Shown one piece after another: positions 32,101 through 42,308 of a DNA stretch of 64,000 bases (the first letter of the stretch is position 1; each line of letters begins with the position of its first letter). Origin of the DNA: Pseudo-nitzschia pungens (Eukaryota > Bacillariophyta > Bacillariophyceae > Bacillariales > Bacillariaceae). Made by a program: the position numbers and the translations under genes. The stretch covers positions 9,335,001 to 9,399,000 of the forward strand of contig CM074758.1 of assembly GCA_037355855.1 (NCBI GenBank), read 5' to 3'. Under the pieces are notes generated by a model that worked only from the letters and a program-made list of their open reading frames with translations, was not told the origin of the DNA and made no database searches.

Positions 32101-35100
32101 CTGCTGGTTTTCCCCTAGATTCGTACCGGCCTTCCGCAGTGGGCCGTGATACTTTGATTTTCAATGCGGGAGACTTACGGAAGAACGACACACTAGTGAA
32201 ATCTTTTTTTGGTCGCCCCGGACGTTTGCGTCCGTGTGTTCGATGCGAATCCGTTGGCGAATCCATGTTGTATTGCCGAGTTCAAAGATGTCATTCGAAC
32301 CCCGATTACGACTTGGTGCAGAACTTCAAGGGGACATCAGGTGTCGACTCATTGCTTATACCCTGGAAGCAAGTTAACGAAGAAGGTCAAGAACGTGCAA
32401 TGTCGATTTCCCAAACAGAAATTGCACATGGTTCGGAAGATAAACAGAAAATAAATACTGAAACTTCTCTTAACACTGAGAGAATCCTTGAGGAGCTAGC
32501 GAGAAAGGAGACCAACGAAGAGGAACTAGTTGCTGCGGTGGGAAAGCAAGTTCGTGAGGCGAGAGAAAACTTTGCGAAAGCCACAAAAGTCTCTGAGTTG
32601 GCTACCTATCTCCACAGACAAGCAATCCTTCTGTCGGACATGGAAGTTAAGCTGTCCGAAGACTTTGTCACTGCAAATTTTCCGTTCGATCCGCGGGACA
32701 ATCATTACACGTTTTGCATCCATTGCGGATGCGCCGGTGATCTCTTGTTGTGTGATGGCTGCTCTAACGTCTCGCATCCGAAATGTGCGGGTCTGAATAA
32801 TGTTCCAGAAGGTGATTGGTTTTGTCACAAATGCACATTGAAAAAGGGCCCTAATTCGAACGAGAATTTGAATTTGGAAGAAATTGGCGACAAAGCGTTT
32901 TCCAACGACAAGCAGTCAAACAGTGTTTCGGTGGGGGAAGCAGTTGGGGGCAAATCCGAAGCTATAGCAACTGACGATCAGGGCGCGAATCAGTCTACGA
33001 CCGAGAAAGAAGGGGAAGATGCCTGTTGCGAAGCCGAGAATTCTTTTAGACAATTGGCAACCATACCGAATATGACGTCGGCTGGTATGGAAGCCAAACC
33101 GAACATCTTCACGTCTGCTATCGAAGATCGACAAGAAAGTGACGAGCAGAAAAGAATAGCTCAAGCCGGAAAAGGCGACGAAAAAGGAATTCAAGGTATT
33201 AAAATGAAGCCCACAGAAACTGAGATCACGGCCACAGCTAGCACGAAATTCAAAGAACAGGAGACCCACCTACCTCAACCTGATATCGATGATAATGAAT
33301 TTGAGCGGAAGGAATCGGAAGTAAAAACTGAGACCACGCCCACAGCCAGCACGCAAGTCAAGGAACAGAAGACCAACCTACCTCAACCTGATATCGATGA
33401 TGATGAATTTGAGCGAAGGAGATCGGAAGTAAATGAGTTGTTGACAAAATTGTTCGACCAACGACTGAGTTCAAAACGAGTAGATGACAAACGACTAGTT
33501 CCGCAATCCATTGAACAACAGCCAAGAGAGAAGCAGAAATCTACGGACGTACAAAGAGTCAGCTTTCGGGATCCAATGGATGTGTTTGGTGACACTTATG
33601 TCAGGCAATTCCTCTCATTCATATCAATCGAGTCAGTAGAAGAACTACTGAGTACTCAGTCTGGTCTTATCGCGAAGGATCTCATGTTATGGCGAAAGGC
33701 AAAGGGGATGAAACCGTTGGTAGGCAATGCATGTCTCGCGACCGTCAGTATTTGGAAGAGAATGGTTCGGGACGCAGCTACCGATATCGTCTCGTCGGAC
33801 AATCCTACGATTGATGATGCCATCGAGGAACCCGGGGGTCCAAGTGATTGCTTCCAATGCTTACCGCCTCAAGGCCAGGCGTTCTGCTCCTCGATTGGCA
33901 TCAGAGACCCTGTAGTATTTTTGGATACAATGACTAGGCAATTGGCGAAGAAATATGCAGCATGGAGAAAGCAACAAAAAATGTCATCCCTGCATAGGTC
34001 TGGAGCGAGGTAAGTGTTTGAACACGTTCACATAATGGCTGATTTTTCATTATATCGCTGTCTCATATTGCCATTTTGCCTTCATTAATCTTGTTCTTGC
34101 TACTCCATTCTGTGCTATCGCCAGTAGTGCTTGTATTACGGCTTGGAAATCCAAAATTCGGAAGAAATTGTCATCATTGTCCGTCGCTAAAACTGGGAGT
34201 GCCGACCAATTGATTGCTCCTCTAGCGCAATGCCATGTCCAAAAGGGTTTCAAGGTTCGAAAATTGTTTGGGGACGGAATTTACTACGAGGGAGAAGTTG
34301 TTTCCGGCCCGAGCGAGGTTCTAGAAGAGGAGAGTGGACGACTGGTCCTTTGTTGGCGGGTAAAATATCTTGACGACGACGAGGAAGAATTTACTCTTGA
34401 GGAATTGGACATGTGGCGAATGAGCAAAGTAAATGGACTGGAATCTGGGTCTTCAACAACGAAAGAAAGCGGGACGACCGAAACACGTCAGCAACAAAAA
34501 GAGGATAAGATGGAAGTATCTGAAGCAGAAAACGTTTCAAGAAGTCCCCAGTCATCGACGGAAAAAGGGGATGAAGACCAACAGGTAGGTGTAGTCAAAA
34601 TGGCGGCCAAATCACAAACACAAAGTGAACAAATGGCTCAGCGAGATAATGTCGACGAACAAGAGAATCGGCAAGTTGATGGATACGGGAATGATACCAA
34701 TGAAGAAGCCAAGATGCCGCACGATGATGAATCTTTGGGACTGCCAGATTTGATCACCAGCACTAGTTCTCGCCGTCGAAGCAGTCGAAGAAGTGCCTCA
34801 AATGAAAATGAGGCCGATGACCGTGGGGATACTGATGGAAAAGTCGAGACCCAAAACAACAATGAATCCTCAGAACTGCCAGATTTGATCACCAGCACTA
34901 GTTCTCGCCGTCGAAGCAGTCGAAGAAGTGCCTCAAATGAAAATGAGGCCGATGACCATGGGGATACTGATGGAAAAGTCGAGACCCAAAACAATAATGA
35001 ATCCTCAGAACTGCCAGATTCCATCACCAGCTCAAGTTTCCGCCGTCAAAGTAGTCGAATTACCTCAAACAATCTTGCGGCAGACGACCATGTGGATTTT

Positions 35101-36048
35101 GATGGAAAAGCCAAAACCCCGCAAGATGATAAATCCTCAGAACTGCCAGATTCGATCACCGGCTCTAGTTTCCGCCGTCGAAGTAGTCGAATTAACTCAA
35201 CCACTGTTGCGGCAGGTGATCATGTGGATGTTGATGGAAAATCCAAGCCCCAAAAGAACAACGAATCCTCAGAACTGCCAGATTCCATCACCAGCTCTAG
35301 TTTCCGCCGTCGAAGTAGTCGAATTAACTCAAACAATGTTGCGGCAGATGATCATGGGGATGTTGATGGAAAAATCAAAACCCCGCAGGATGATAAATCC
35401 TCAGAACTGCCAGATTTGATCACCAGGACTAGTTCCAGCCTTCGAAGTAGTCAAAGAAGTATCTCAAACAATGTGACGGCCGGTGACCATAGGGATACTG
35501 TGGAAGAAGTTTTAATCCCGCACAATGACTATGGGGATACCAATGAAGAAGCGAAGATCCCGCATGATGATGAATCCTTGGTGCTGCCGAGTTCAAACAC
35601 CAGGAGCAATTCTCGTGGGAGCAGTCGAAGAAAATCCGCAAGTGCTGAGAAAGACACGAACGAAATGAAGGAGTCGAAAACTGTGAAAATACTACCGCGT
35701 CGCAGTGCACGAGGGCAGAGAGCCGAAGGGGAGAAGGCTTCGAAAGATGCTAGAGGGGAAACATCGCAAGTCGAAGATATCGACAACACTAAACCGGTGA
35801 AAAGAGCAACACGAGCAAGCAGCAACAAGACTGAATCACAGGCGGCGGCAAGCATAGACGAAAAGCCAGTTAGTCGTGTCTCGTGCGCCAAATCCCGCAC
35901 AAGTCAAGGGAAATGCAAGAATCTCATGGATGTTACTGTCAGCTCCAAAGATGAAAATGAAGAACGACGCCGGTCTGCTCGAACGACAACCTCTGTCGAT
36001 GACCAGCATACTAGGCTCCGACGCAGCGCTCGCAGGTCATCAAGCTAA
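26189..36048 (+). CDS. giant chromatin reader: Tudor-like, bromodomain and PHD modules
   Basis: Three exons (26189-26523, 26698-34009, 34125-36048), about 3190 codons. Order: acidic N-terminus; Lys/Arg-rich coiled coil (26700-27500); a BRWD/PHIP-like cryptic Tudor start, VPQAGDIVLYYPS (about 28400), ending ASPWNL (about 29770); a bromodomain (29850-30190, ending ILMDLNLILENCLLYNKPES); a second similar module starting IPQCGDPVLYS, with GYYRSLSAAVNDISEAYV; a Cys zinc motif (about 32234-32302); a PHD finger (32715-32834, CIHCGCAGDLLLCDGC...HPKC...WFCHKC); a C-terminal Tudor-like segment (FKVRKLFGDGIYYEGEVV, KYLDDDEEEFTLEEL); and a 45-residue repeat array. It should bind acetylated or methylated histones in the nucleus. 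Frames change at CCC 27445-27447, near 29735 (or upstream of it) and at 30014-30017. One gene is inferred from domain continuity and splice phases. Confidence 0.75.
26524..26697 (+). other. intron 1 of the giant chromatin gene (174 nt)
   Basis: Donor GAACG|GTAAGTCG and acceptor TCTCTTCAG|GCTCC. The splice restores Arg across the junction (SDYE-R-LRLERIK). A GTCTC pentamer repeat forms the pyrimidine tract. Confidence 0.9.
34010..34124 (+). other. intron 2 of the giant chromatin gene (115 or 118 nt), NAGNAG acceptor
   Basis: Donor GCGAG|GTAAGTG. The acceptor region reads CCAGTAGTGC: splicing after CAG (exon from 34125) gives Ser-Ser-Ala, and after TAG (exon from 34128) gives Ser-Ala. Both keep the frame. 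Confidence 0.85.
34726..35523 (+). repeat. tandem 132/135-base repeats coding for 44-45 residue units
   Basis: Six units starting at 34726, 34861, 34996, 35128, about 35260 and about 35392. Each encodes a unit beginning E-S-S-E-L-P-D, then an SRRRSSRR-like basic patch, then an acidic D-G-D-x-D-G-K stretch. The first two units are nearly identical in DNA, so they duplicated recently. Confidence 0.9.
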
Positions 36049-36314
36049 TGCAGAGAATGGATTTTGAATCCTGTCGATGAGGAAAAAAATTGGGGAATGA
36101 GGGAAAGATGATCAGGCTCGGATTTTGTAGAGATAACTGCTGACGGATCATGTTACAGATGAAAGTACAGCATGATGATTTCATTGTCATGATAATCTTA
36201 TGATGTACTAATATTACTAGAAAATGCAAGTGCCCTCTCTCTGTTTTTGCGACAATTATTCTCGGGCGATGTCCCAAGCTTTATCCCGAGCTTTCAGAAC
36301 CGCGATTTGATCAT

Positions 36315-37073
36315 TCAAATCTCTGCGATGATTGTTTGTCTCTTTTCATCGTATTCTTTTTGTGAAATTTTAGTCCTGATGAGTTCAAGCTGATCGAGGC
36401 GTCCCACTAGAGATTCATCACCGTTTCCCCTCTTGGTCGATGCATACTCGGTAGCCGACGTTGGCGGGTAGAATGGGACCAGTCCGGAGCAGGCTGTGTT
36501 GCCGCCATCATCGATTTCCGGATCTTGCTGGCTCGTATTCACTGTGACCAGAACATAAATGTCGCTGTACGTGGTGCCACCTTCCCCACGGGAGATGAAT
36601 AGTTTGTCATCGTGCAAATGGAAACTCAGCGATCGATAGCGGTTGGAAATATCTTGGCATACGTTCTTTACCTCCCCCATGGCACGTTGTCTCTTCTTTG
36701 CAATGTAGAATCCCAAGCCCATCATTCCGAGCATGAGAAAACCAGGAATCAAAAACACCGCAAGAATTCCGCTCGGATACGCACCATAGTCATCGCTCCC
36801 GGATTGGTCAAAGTTATTGTCGAACAGCCTATTGGTGGCAACGAATGAATAGGCAAATGACGCGACGAATCCTAAAATGACAACAATGCTGCCCAGGCAG
36901 AGCAATTTCGGGTGCCTGTTCAGCGACACGACAGCATCGTCGACCCGGTCGCAAAACTGCGTCCACTGAACTTCGGTGATCTGTCCCATGAGCAGACTCG
37001 GCATGGCTCGGTCGATACCATAGGCCCCATTGATTGCGACAGAGATTTTCGTTTCTTGCGGAGGTGAAGGCAT
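36315..37073 (-). CDS. two-TM protein with SHOCT-like C-terminus
   Basis: A 252-residue protein. Two hydrophobic segments are seen at about 58-79 (LCLGSIVVILGFVASFAYSF) and 103-126 (GILAVFLIPGFLMLGMMGLGFY), with a short polar loop between. Residues 127-215 are a soluble domain with ISNRYRSLSFHLHDDKLFISRG and a VLVTVNTS strand. The last 30 residues, GRLDQLELIRTKISQKEYDEKR onward, look like the SHOCT oligomerisation motif, which is mainly described in bacteria. No signal peptide precedes the first segment. Function is unknown; a membrane-bound oligomer is inferred. It is convergent with the giant gene and 267 bases from it, and diverges from the coiled-coil gene. Confidence 0.7.
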   Translation of the reverse strand: MPSPPQETKISVAINGAYGIDRAMPSLLMGQITEVQWTQFCDRVDDAVVSLNRHPKLLCLGSIVVILGFVASFAYSFVATNRLFDNNFDQSGSDDYGAYPSGILAVFLIPGFLMLGMMGLGFYIAKKRQRAMGEVKNVCQDISNRYRSLSFHLHDDKLFISRGEGGTTYSDIYVLVTVNTSQQDPEIDDGGNTACSGLVPFYPPTSATEYASTKRGNGDESLVGRLDQLELIRTKISQKEYDEKRQTIIAEI

Positions 37074-37989
37074 GTTTGGACGATACGATCGGTGGTGTCT
37101 AAAAATTGCGCTTGTTCTTGTTGTTCTTTTCGACGGCTCGATTTATGACGAGGGCTGCTCTAGAGACACTGATTCCATCCATGTTGCTCGTACACTTCAC
37201 ACGATTAGGATCTTGCCAGAGTAGAATGATAAACCACATTTTGATCCAACTCTTGTCGGGAATAGTTTCATCTTCTCCATACAACTAGAAGTAATAAAAA
37301 CGAAGTAATAAAAAATAATAATAATGTGATCCCACGTACACTAGTTCTGAAACGATTTTTTTTTCGTACCGGTATGTTCGGAACAAGTTTCGAAAAACTA
37401 CGGAAGGCTTAAGTAACTACGACTCAAAAAATGGATTGAAAAACCAATGGAACTCGGACTCACGTATGGTACTAAAATAGAATTTTTTGAACGGTACACG
37501 TACAGTGTACCGGTGATTGAAATTTTGGTCATGTACGTTCCACGGCTTTCCAGTCCTATTTCCAGTCGTGTTTTTGGCGATCTTTCGTCTCCGATTATTA
37601 CGAAACCGGAGCGGTGTTCGCACCCCGTGTCGCTCCCAAGATCCATCAAACGTTTGAACACGGTCGAGGCCGGTTTGATCAACAACAATTTGTCGATGCA
37701 AGTAAGGTTACTAACATTGCTGTATTCTCAAAAATAAATTGTTCGTTGTGCGAAGAAGGACGTTGGATACATCCAAACAGAACACGAAGGATTCATTTGC
37801 TGCTTTTCACGTTGTTGGCATTGCCTCGCCTCGCCTCGCCTCGCCTCGCCTCGCCTCGCCTTGCCTTTCACAGAACTGCAAAACCCATACGAAGCGGACA
37901 TTCGACGTCTAACAACAATTCCAAGAAGAGACAAGGAAGAAGGAGCACATTGAAACATCGAAACATCGAAACAACCGAACCGAATCGAG
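37074..37989. other. intergenic, divergent promoter region
   Basis: No gene. It holds one GTAAGGTTA motif (37702-37710) and a CCTCG pentamer tract in the leader of the coiled-coil gene. Confidence 0.6.
37821..37866 (+). repeat. CCTCG pentanucleotide tandem repeat
   Basis: About eight units of GCCTC, nearly perfect, about 125 bases before the coiled-coil start codon. Confidence 0.9.
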
Positions 37990-39725
37990 ATGACGTCGCA
38001 TGCCAGCGAAATGCCCATGTCGCCGGGGTTCGTCCCCCACTACAACATGTATCGGAATCGCTACAAAGGAGTCGACTTTGCCGACGATCCCAACGAGGAA
38101 CTATCCGCGGTCAAGAACGAAAACATGAGGCTCAAGCAGAGTCTGACCAGAGTTCAGACCGAATGCGAAGAACTTAGAGACGAATCCAACTACAACCGCG
38201 CCAAGATCTTGGAACTCTCCGATCTGGTATCGTCTTCGACTTCTCCCAAGCAAATGACCGCAATGAAGGACTCGTTGATCGCCAAGAAGAAGGAAAAGGA
38301 GAACGCCGAGTTGACGCTGACCGTCAACAAGCTCGAGGTCGAATTGTACCAGTCGGAATTGAAGCTCGAAGAACTCCAGCTCCAAAAGAAAGCCAGCAAC
38401 AAGCTGCTGCTTGAAATGGGGGACGTCATTCGGGCTCTCAATGCCATCGATATCGAGTGCGATCCCTCGCTGATGCTCAACAGCGGCAACAATCCCGAGA
38501 ATCTCACCCCCCAACAAATGTCGATCAAGAACATCAAGCACAAAGTCGACGCCATGAAGAAAGATCGCGAGCAGCTCTTGGAACGATGCAAGGAACTCGA
38601 GGGAGAATGCGTCGATCAACAACTCAAGGTCGATGTCTTGGAATCGCGATTCCAATTCGTGAACAATTCCTCGAAAGGCTTCAATGACGCCGCCACACTG
38701 ACGACCTGTAGCCAATCCACGGAGCCCCAGTCTCCGTTTTCGGAATCGAGTGCAGTGAGCATCGATTCGGCGTCTACGATCGACGAAGAGGCCAGCTTTT
38801 CCCAGGCTTCCAAGAATGCCGCGCAGAGTTCCATCATCCTCCAATACGAGAAGGAAATCTCTCTCTACAAGGAGAAACAGGCAGATCATTCGAAGGAGCT
38901 GTTCGCGGCGAGAAAGTCTCAACAGATTCAAAAAGACAAGATTCAGCGGCTCGAGAAACAAAACGAGAACACGTATAACCAATTGACCAACCTGAGGGAA
39001 GAACTGACAAACAGCAGACTCGAAAACAGAAACATTGCCATCAAACGCGATGAGTTCAAGTCGAATCTGCACGACATTATGAACCATTTACAAATCTCTG
39101 AACATCGAGCACGACGCGGCGAAGGACAAGATCAAGGAGTTGCAATCGCATATCGATCGATTAGAGGCCGAACTAGAATCTTCGAAACGAGATCGAGAAC
39201 AGGGAACCCAAGAGCAGGAACAAGAACAAGAACAAGAACAAGAACAAGTGGGAGGTGGTGAAGAAAAGGCGACAATCGAGAAATCCTCCTCGGCCTCCTC
39301 CGACGATGAAATCTCGGTGGAAGATCTGACTCTTGCGTACGGTCGGGCGAAGAAGAGGATCAAGGAACTCGAATTGCGTTTGATTCAGGTGGCGGAAATG
39401 TCGCTCATTGTCAAGGGAACCGACGGAAACGGAAAGCGCCAATTGCATCCGGCGATCAATCGCTACAAAACGATAGAGCGAGAACGAAACGAATTCGAAC
39501 AAGCAACTGAAGGAAGCCTTAGAGGAAACACGATTGGCAAGATTGGAAGTCGAAAAGGAAAGAGAGGCATCGAAAGAAGTCCGCCGTCGATTGGCAGCGT
39601 ACACACAACAGAGGCTCCTGCTGAAAGAGGCAGACGATGGAAGCGTATCTACGAGGGCGTCGGCAAGAAAGGAACGGTTCAAACCACTCACCCTGGAAGA
39701 ATTGATCAAGAAAGATTTCTCTTAA
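37990..39725 (+). CDS. coiled-coil protein, smaller paralogue, two apparent frameshifts
   Basis: About 577 residues if two one-base frame changes are read through (AAA 39092-39094 and about 39495-39505). Start ATG 37990 gives MTSHASEMPMSPGFVPHYN. Long heptad-rich coiled coils cover most of the protein. Residues 60-200 carry a module, LELSDLVSS ... KLLLEMGDVIRALNAID ... IKNIKHKVDAMKKDREQ, that recurs in the gene at 57844. A Ser-rich acidic linker (about 235-270) and a (Gln-Glu) repeat (about 39215-39250) interrupt the coils. The final frame ends LTLEELIKKDFS. It is probably a structural or scaffolding protein. The family is not recognised. The corrected readings are smooth, for example MNHLQSLNIEHDAAKDKIKELQ in pieces on each side of the first site. 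Confidence 0.7.
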
Positions 39726-40431
39726 TTAAAAAACAAAAAGATCGAAAGCAAAAGGCTCCATTCTCTTTCGCTATGATCGTGCATAGGGTTGAATAGCTTG
39801 CACAAGCCTTGATTCCCTATAATCGTGTATGGGGGTGAACAAAGAAGAAGGCCTGATGGTACATGTAATAATAATTATGAACTGTTTCCCTTAGTTACTT
39901 CTACATTCTAAACACAAAAATTACTACACGTACTAAAAATGGAGTGGTTGACTGCACGAAAATCCACGACCAAGTTCACAGGAAACAGTTTGTTTGCTCC
40001 ACCAGTGCTACTAACTATTAGTACGGTAGGTACCGGTATTTACCATTCAGGAGGGGATTTTGATTGAAAGAATTCTGCAGTAAGTGAGTGTCCTTGCTCC
40101 GGGGCCCGTAATTACCGCAGAGCATACACAAAAACTTCCTGCTTCTGGTGGTCGAAGCTCAACCAAGAAAAGTTCTGGGAGCGATTCACTGTCTCCGTGT
40201 CCTACTACTACACGTACCTAGCTCAAGTAACTGAAAAAATCGCGTTGGGCAGATTGAAGAGGGGAGGTTCAAGCAGGAGAAGAAAGCTACTTGAAATAGT
40301 CTCGGGGAATTTCGACGGAACCAAAAAAGCTCAAGGGGAGGAATAAAAACACTCTCGGATTCTACTCCTACTACTACTACGAAAATGTTCATAGGATTAT
40401 TATTATTATCAGGGACCGCCACTGTTGTGGA

Positions 40432-40800
40432 GTAACAGTGACAAAACACAACCAAACGAGACAACATCGCTCAACGTCAAGCGGAAGGAAAACAGCTCAA
40501 AAGGGTATGGGGGAGAAAGCTACTTCAAGCAAAAGTTATAATAAAAAGAAATGAAGGCAGGGAAACGCGATTGTTGGGTAACAGCGACAAAACGCAACAA
40601 ATTGAGGCGGTGGGTTTGTTTTAATGAACAACCCTCGATGTCGTTCGGTCTCCAATATTTCTCGAGCAAACGTGAAAAAACCGAACGAAGTGAGACGGCA
40701 ACTAGGTTATCTCTCACGTAGTATTTCAACAATCGTTATTGTGGTTTGGTCTACCGTATGTTCAATCTTCAACTCTCGCGTAACAGTGACAAAACAAAAC
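40432..40800. repeat. three dispersed copies of a 21-base direct repeat
   Basis: GTAACAGYGACAAAACRMAAC-like copies at 40432-40452, 40578-40598 and 40780-40800, each preceded by a GTTG or CTCGC context. Spacing is 146 and 202 bases. Significance unknown. Confidence 0.6.
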
Positions 40801-41510
40801 AACAAGAAACAAGAAACAAAACGGGACGAGGTCGGTTTTCTCTCGAAGCGAGTAAGGTTAAGGTTACCTGTACTCGATGTGGTCTCGGTTCCCGGGTCTT
40901 GGGTCTCGGTCTCCGCAGAACCATTTCCTCGATACAGTAATAATTAATACTTCGTACTACTAATAATGTTTGTCATCATGACCCGAGACGCGCCAGTGTA
41001 GGAACCGACCCAATCTTCAATAAATAATAATGTCATGACAGAAGACCTTGTCATTCATCATTTTTGGATGGCTTATATCAATCGTTGCCGTAAGACCAAA
41101 ACGATTGGTCACAAAGTAGTTCAAGACCAAAGTCACTCGGACGAAGAGCTGTTAAATGTTTTGCAAAAGCCTTTCGATTTCTAAGTTGTCACTTTGTTCC
41201 ATGAAAGTTCAAGGAAGAACGAATTCGAAATCGTGCATGGAAAAAGGAAACGTGATGGGCTATAATATTGGATGGGTTTCTCATTCTGACCATTCGTGGA
41301 TGTCTTCTTTGTCCTCTTCAGTCGTCCCCAACGATAGCGGTAAGAGTGTAGCTCGTATGAGTAATGTTTTCCAGCATACCGATAAGCTTACTAGTATTAC
41401 CGTGAGTGTAGATGCCGCTTGTCATGTATTTTCGCAGCCTGTTTCACAAAATCAAATTCAGAAACAACGAACCAGGATAAACATAAACAATAAGACAACA
41501 AGAACAAAAT

Positions 41511-41822
41511 ATGACATACGAAATGGAGAAGCCCGTTCCCGCTCGCACAGCATACCCCATCATGATCTCTACCGAGCACTCGACTGCGGGATCAATACTG
41601 ATGGTAGATACACCCTTCTTATCGTTTTTGCAGAATGGTGGCCCGGAAGAAACCAAGGAGAAAGACAACAACACCAACGATGGAGCAAGACGGGACGAAA
41701 AGAGGAGAAAGAAATTGGCTCCTCCGACTAAGGAAAAACGGTCAATCTCGCCTCTAAGATGCAAGAAAAAAACGTCGTTCACACCCCGACATTCCTTTGT
41801 GGAAAAAGCGGTGGTTTGTTGA
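41511..41822 (+). CDS. possible small hypothetical protein
   Basis: A 103-residue frame starting in ACAAAATATGACA after an A/C-rich leader like those of other genes here. It is basic and hydrophilic (MTYEMEKPVPARTAYPIMIS; RRDEKRRKKLAPPTKEKRS). No domain, signal peptide or TM segment is recognised. An overlapping frame of 191 codons (41156-41731) and one on the minus strand (41444-41845) are alternatives with less gene-like composition. The call rests only on start context and composition. Confidence 0.3.
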   Translation: MTYEMEKPVPARTAYPIMISTEHSTAGSILMVDTPFLSFLQNGGPEETKEKDNNTNDGARRDEKRRKKLAPPTKEKRSISPLRCKKKTSFTPRHSFVEKAVVC

Positions 41823-42308
41823 TTAGGGCGTTGCAAAACTCTCAACTCACGTGTCTCTCTGTCTCACATACACACAAACACACACATCGAGCACGTGTAT
41901 TCACGTCGAGTCGCACCGCACCGCACCACACCACACCACCAAACAAGCGCAACTGTACAATAAAGTTCAAAGAAAAAACGATGGATGAAATGTCGCGGGG
42001 ATTATTTTCCATACGTTTGATCTGAAAACCGAGAAGCGAGAAACCTGGGATACGCATGTATGATGTACAATAATATTACGAAGAACGGCTTTTTGCCGTT
42101 AGCTATAGAAAGATCGTTTTACACAATAAAAAATGCTATTGGCACGCAATCAAAATTAGATACAAGAATACCCTTCCACTGTACAGAATTGCTAGCGTTG
42201 CATTGAACGTTTGATTTCATTCATAAATTAAAATTAAGTGGAAAAAATAATAATACAAGAATAGTCTTTTACTTTACAGAAACAATGCTAGTGTTTCTTT
42301 CATATCCA

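Larger units (their letters stand above)
39726..42308. other. intergenic, mostly empty, one doubtful small gene
   Basis: 2.6 kb between convergent genes. It has three copies of a GTAACAGYGACAAAAC direct repeat, one GTAAGGTTAAGGTTA site (40851-40865), a CGCAC/CACAC pentamer tract (41910-41941), and a possible 103-codon gene at 41511-41822. Confidence 0.55.

Noticed and set aside
41156..41731. 191-codon frame overlapping the possible small gene
   Set aside because: Random-looking composition with many Ser, Cys and His and no leader-like sequence upstream.
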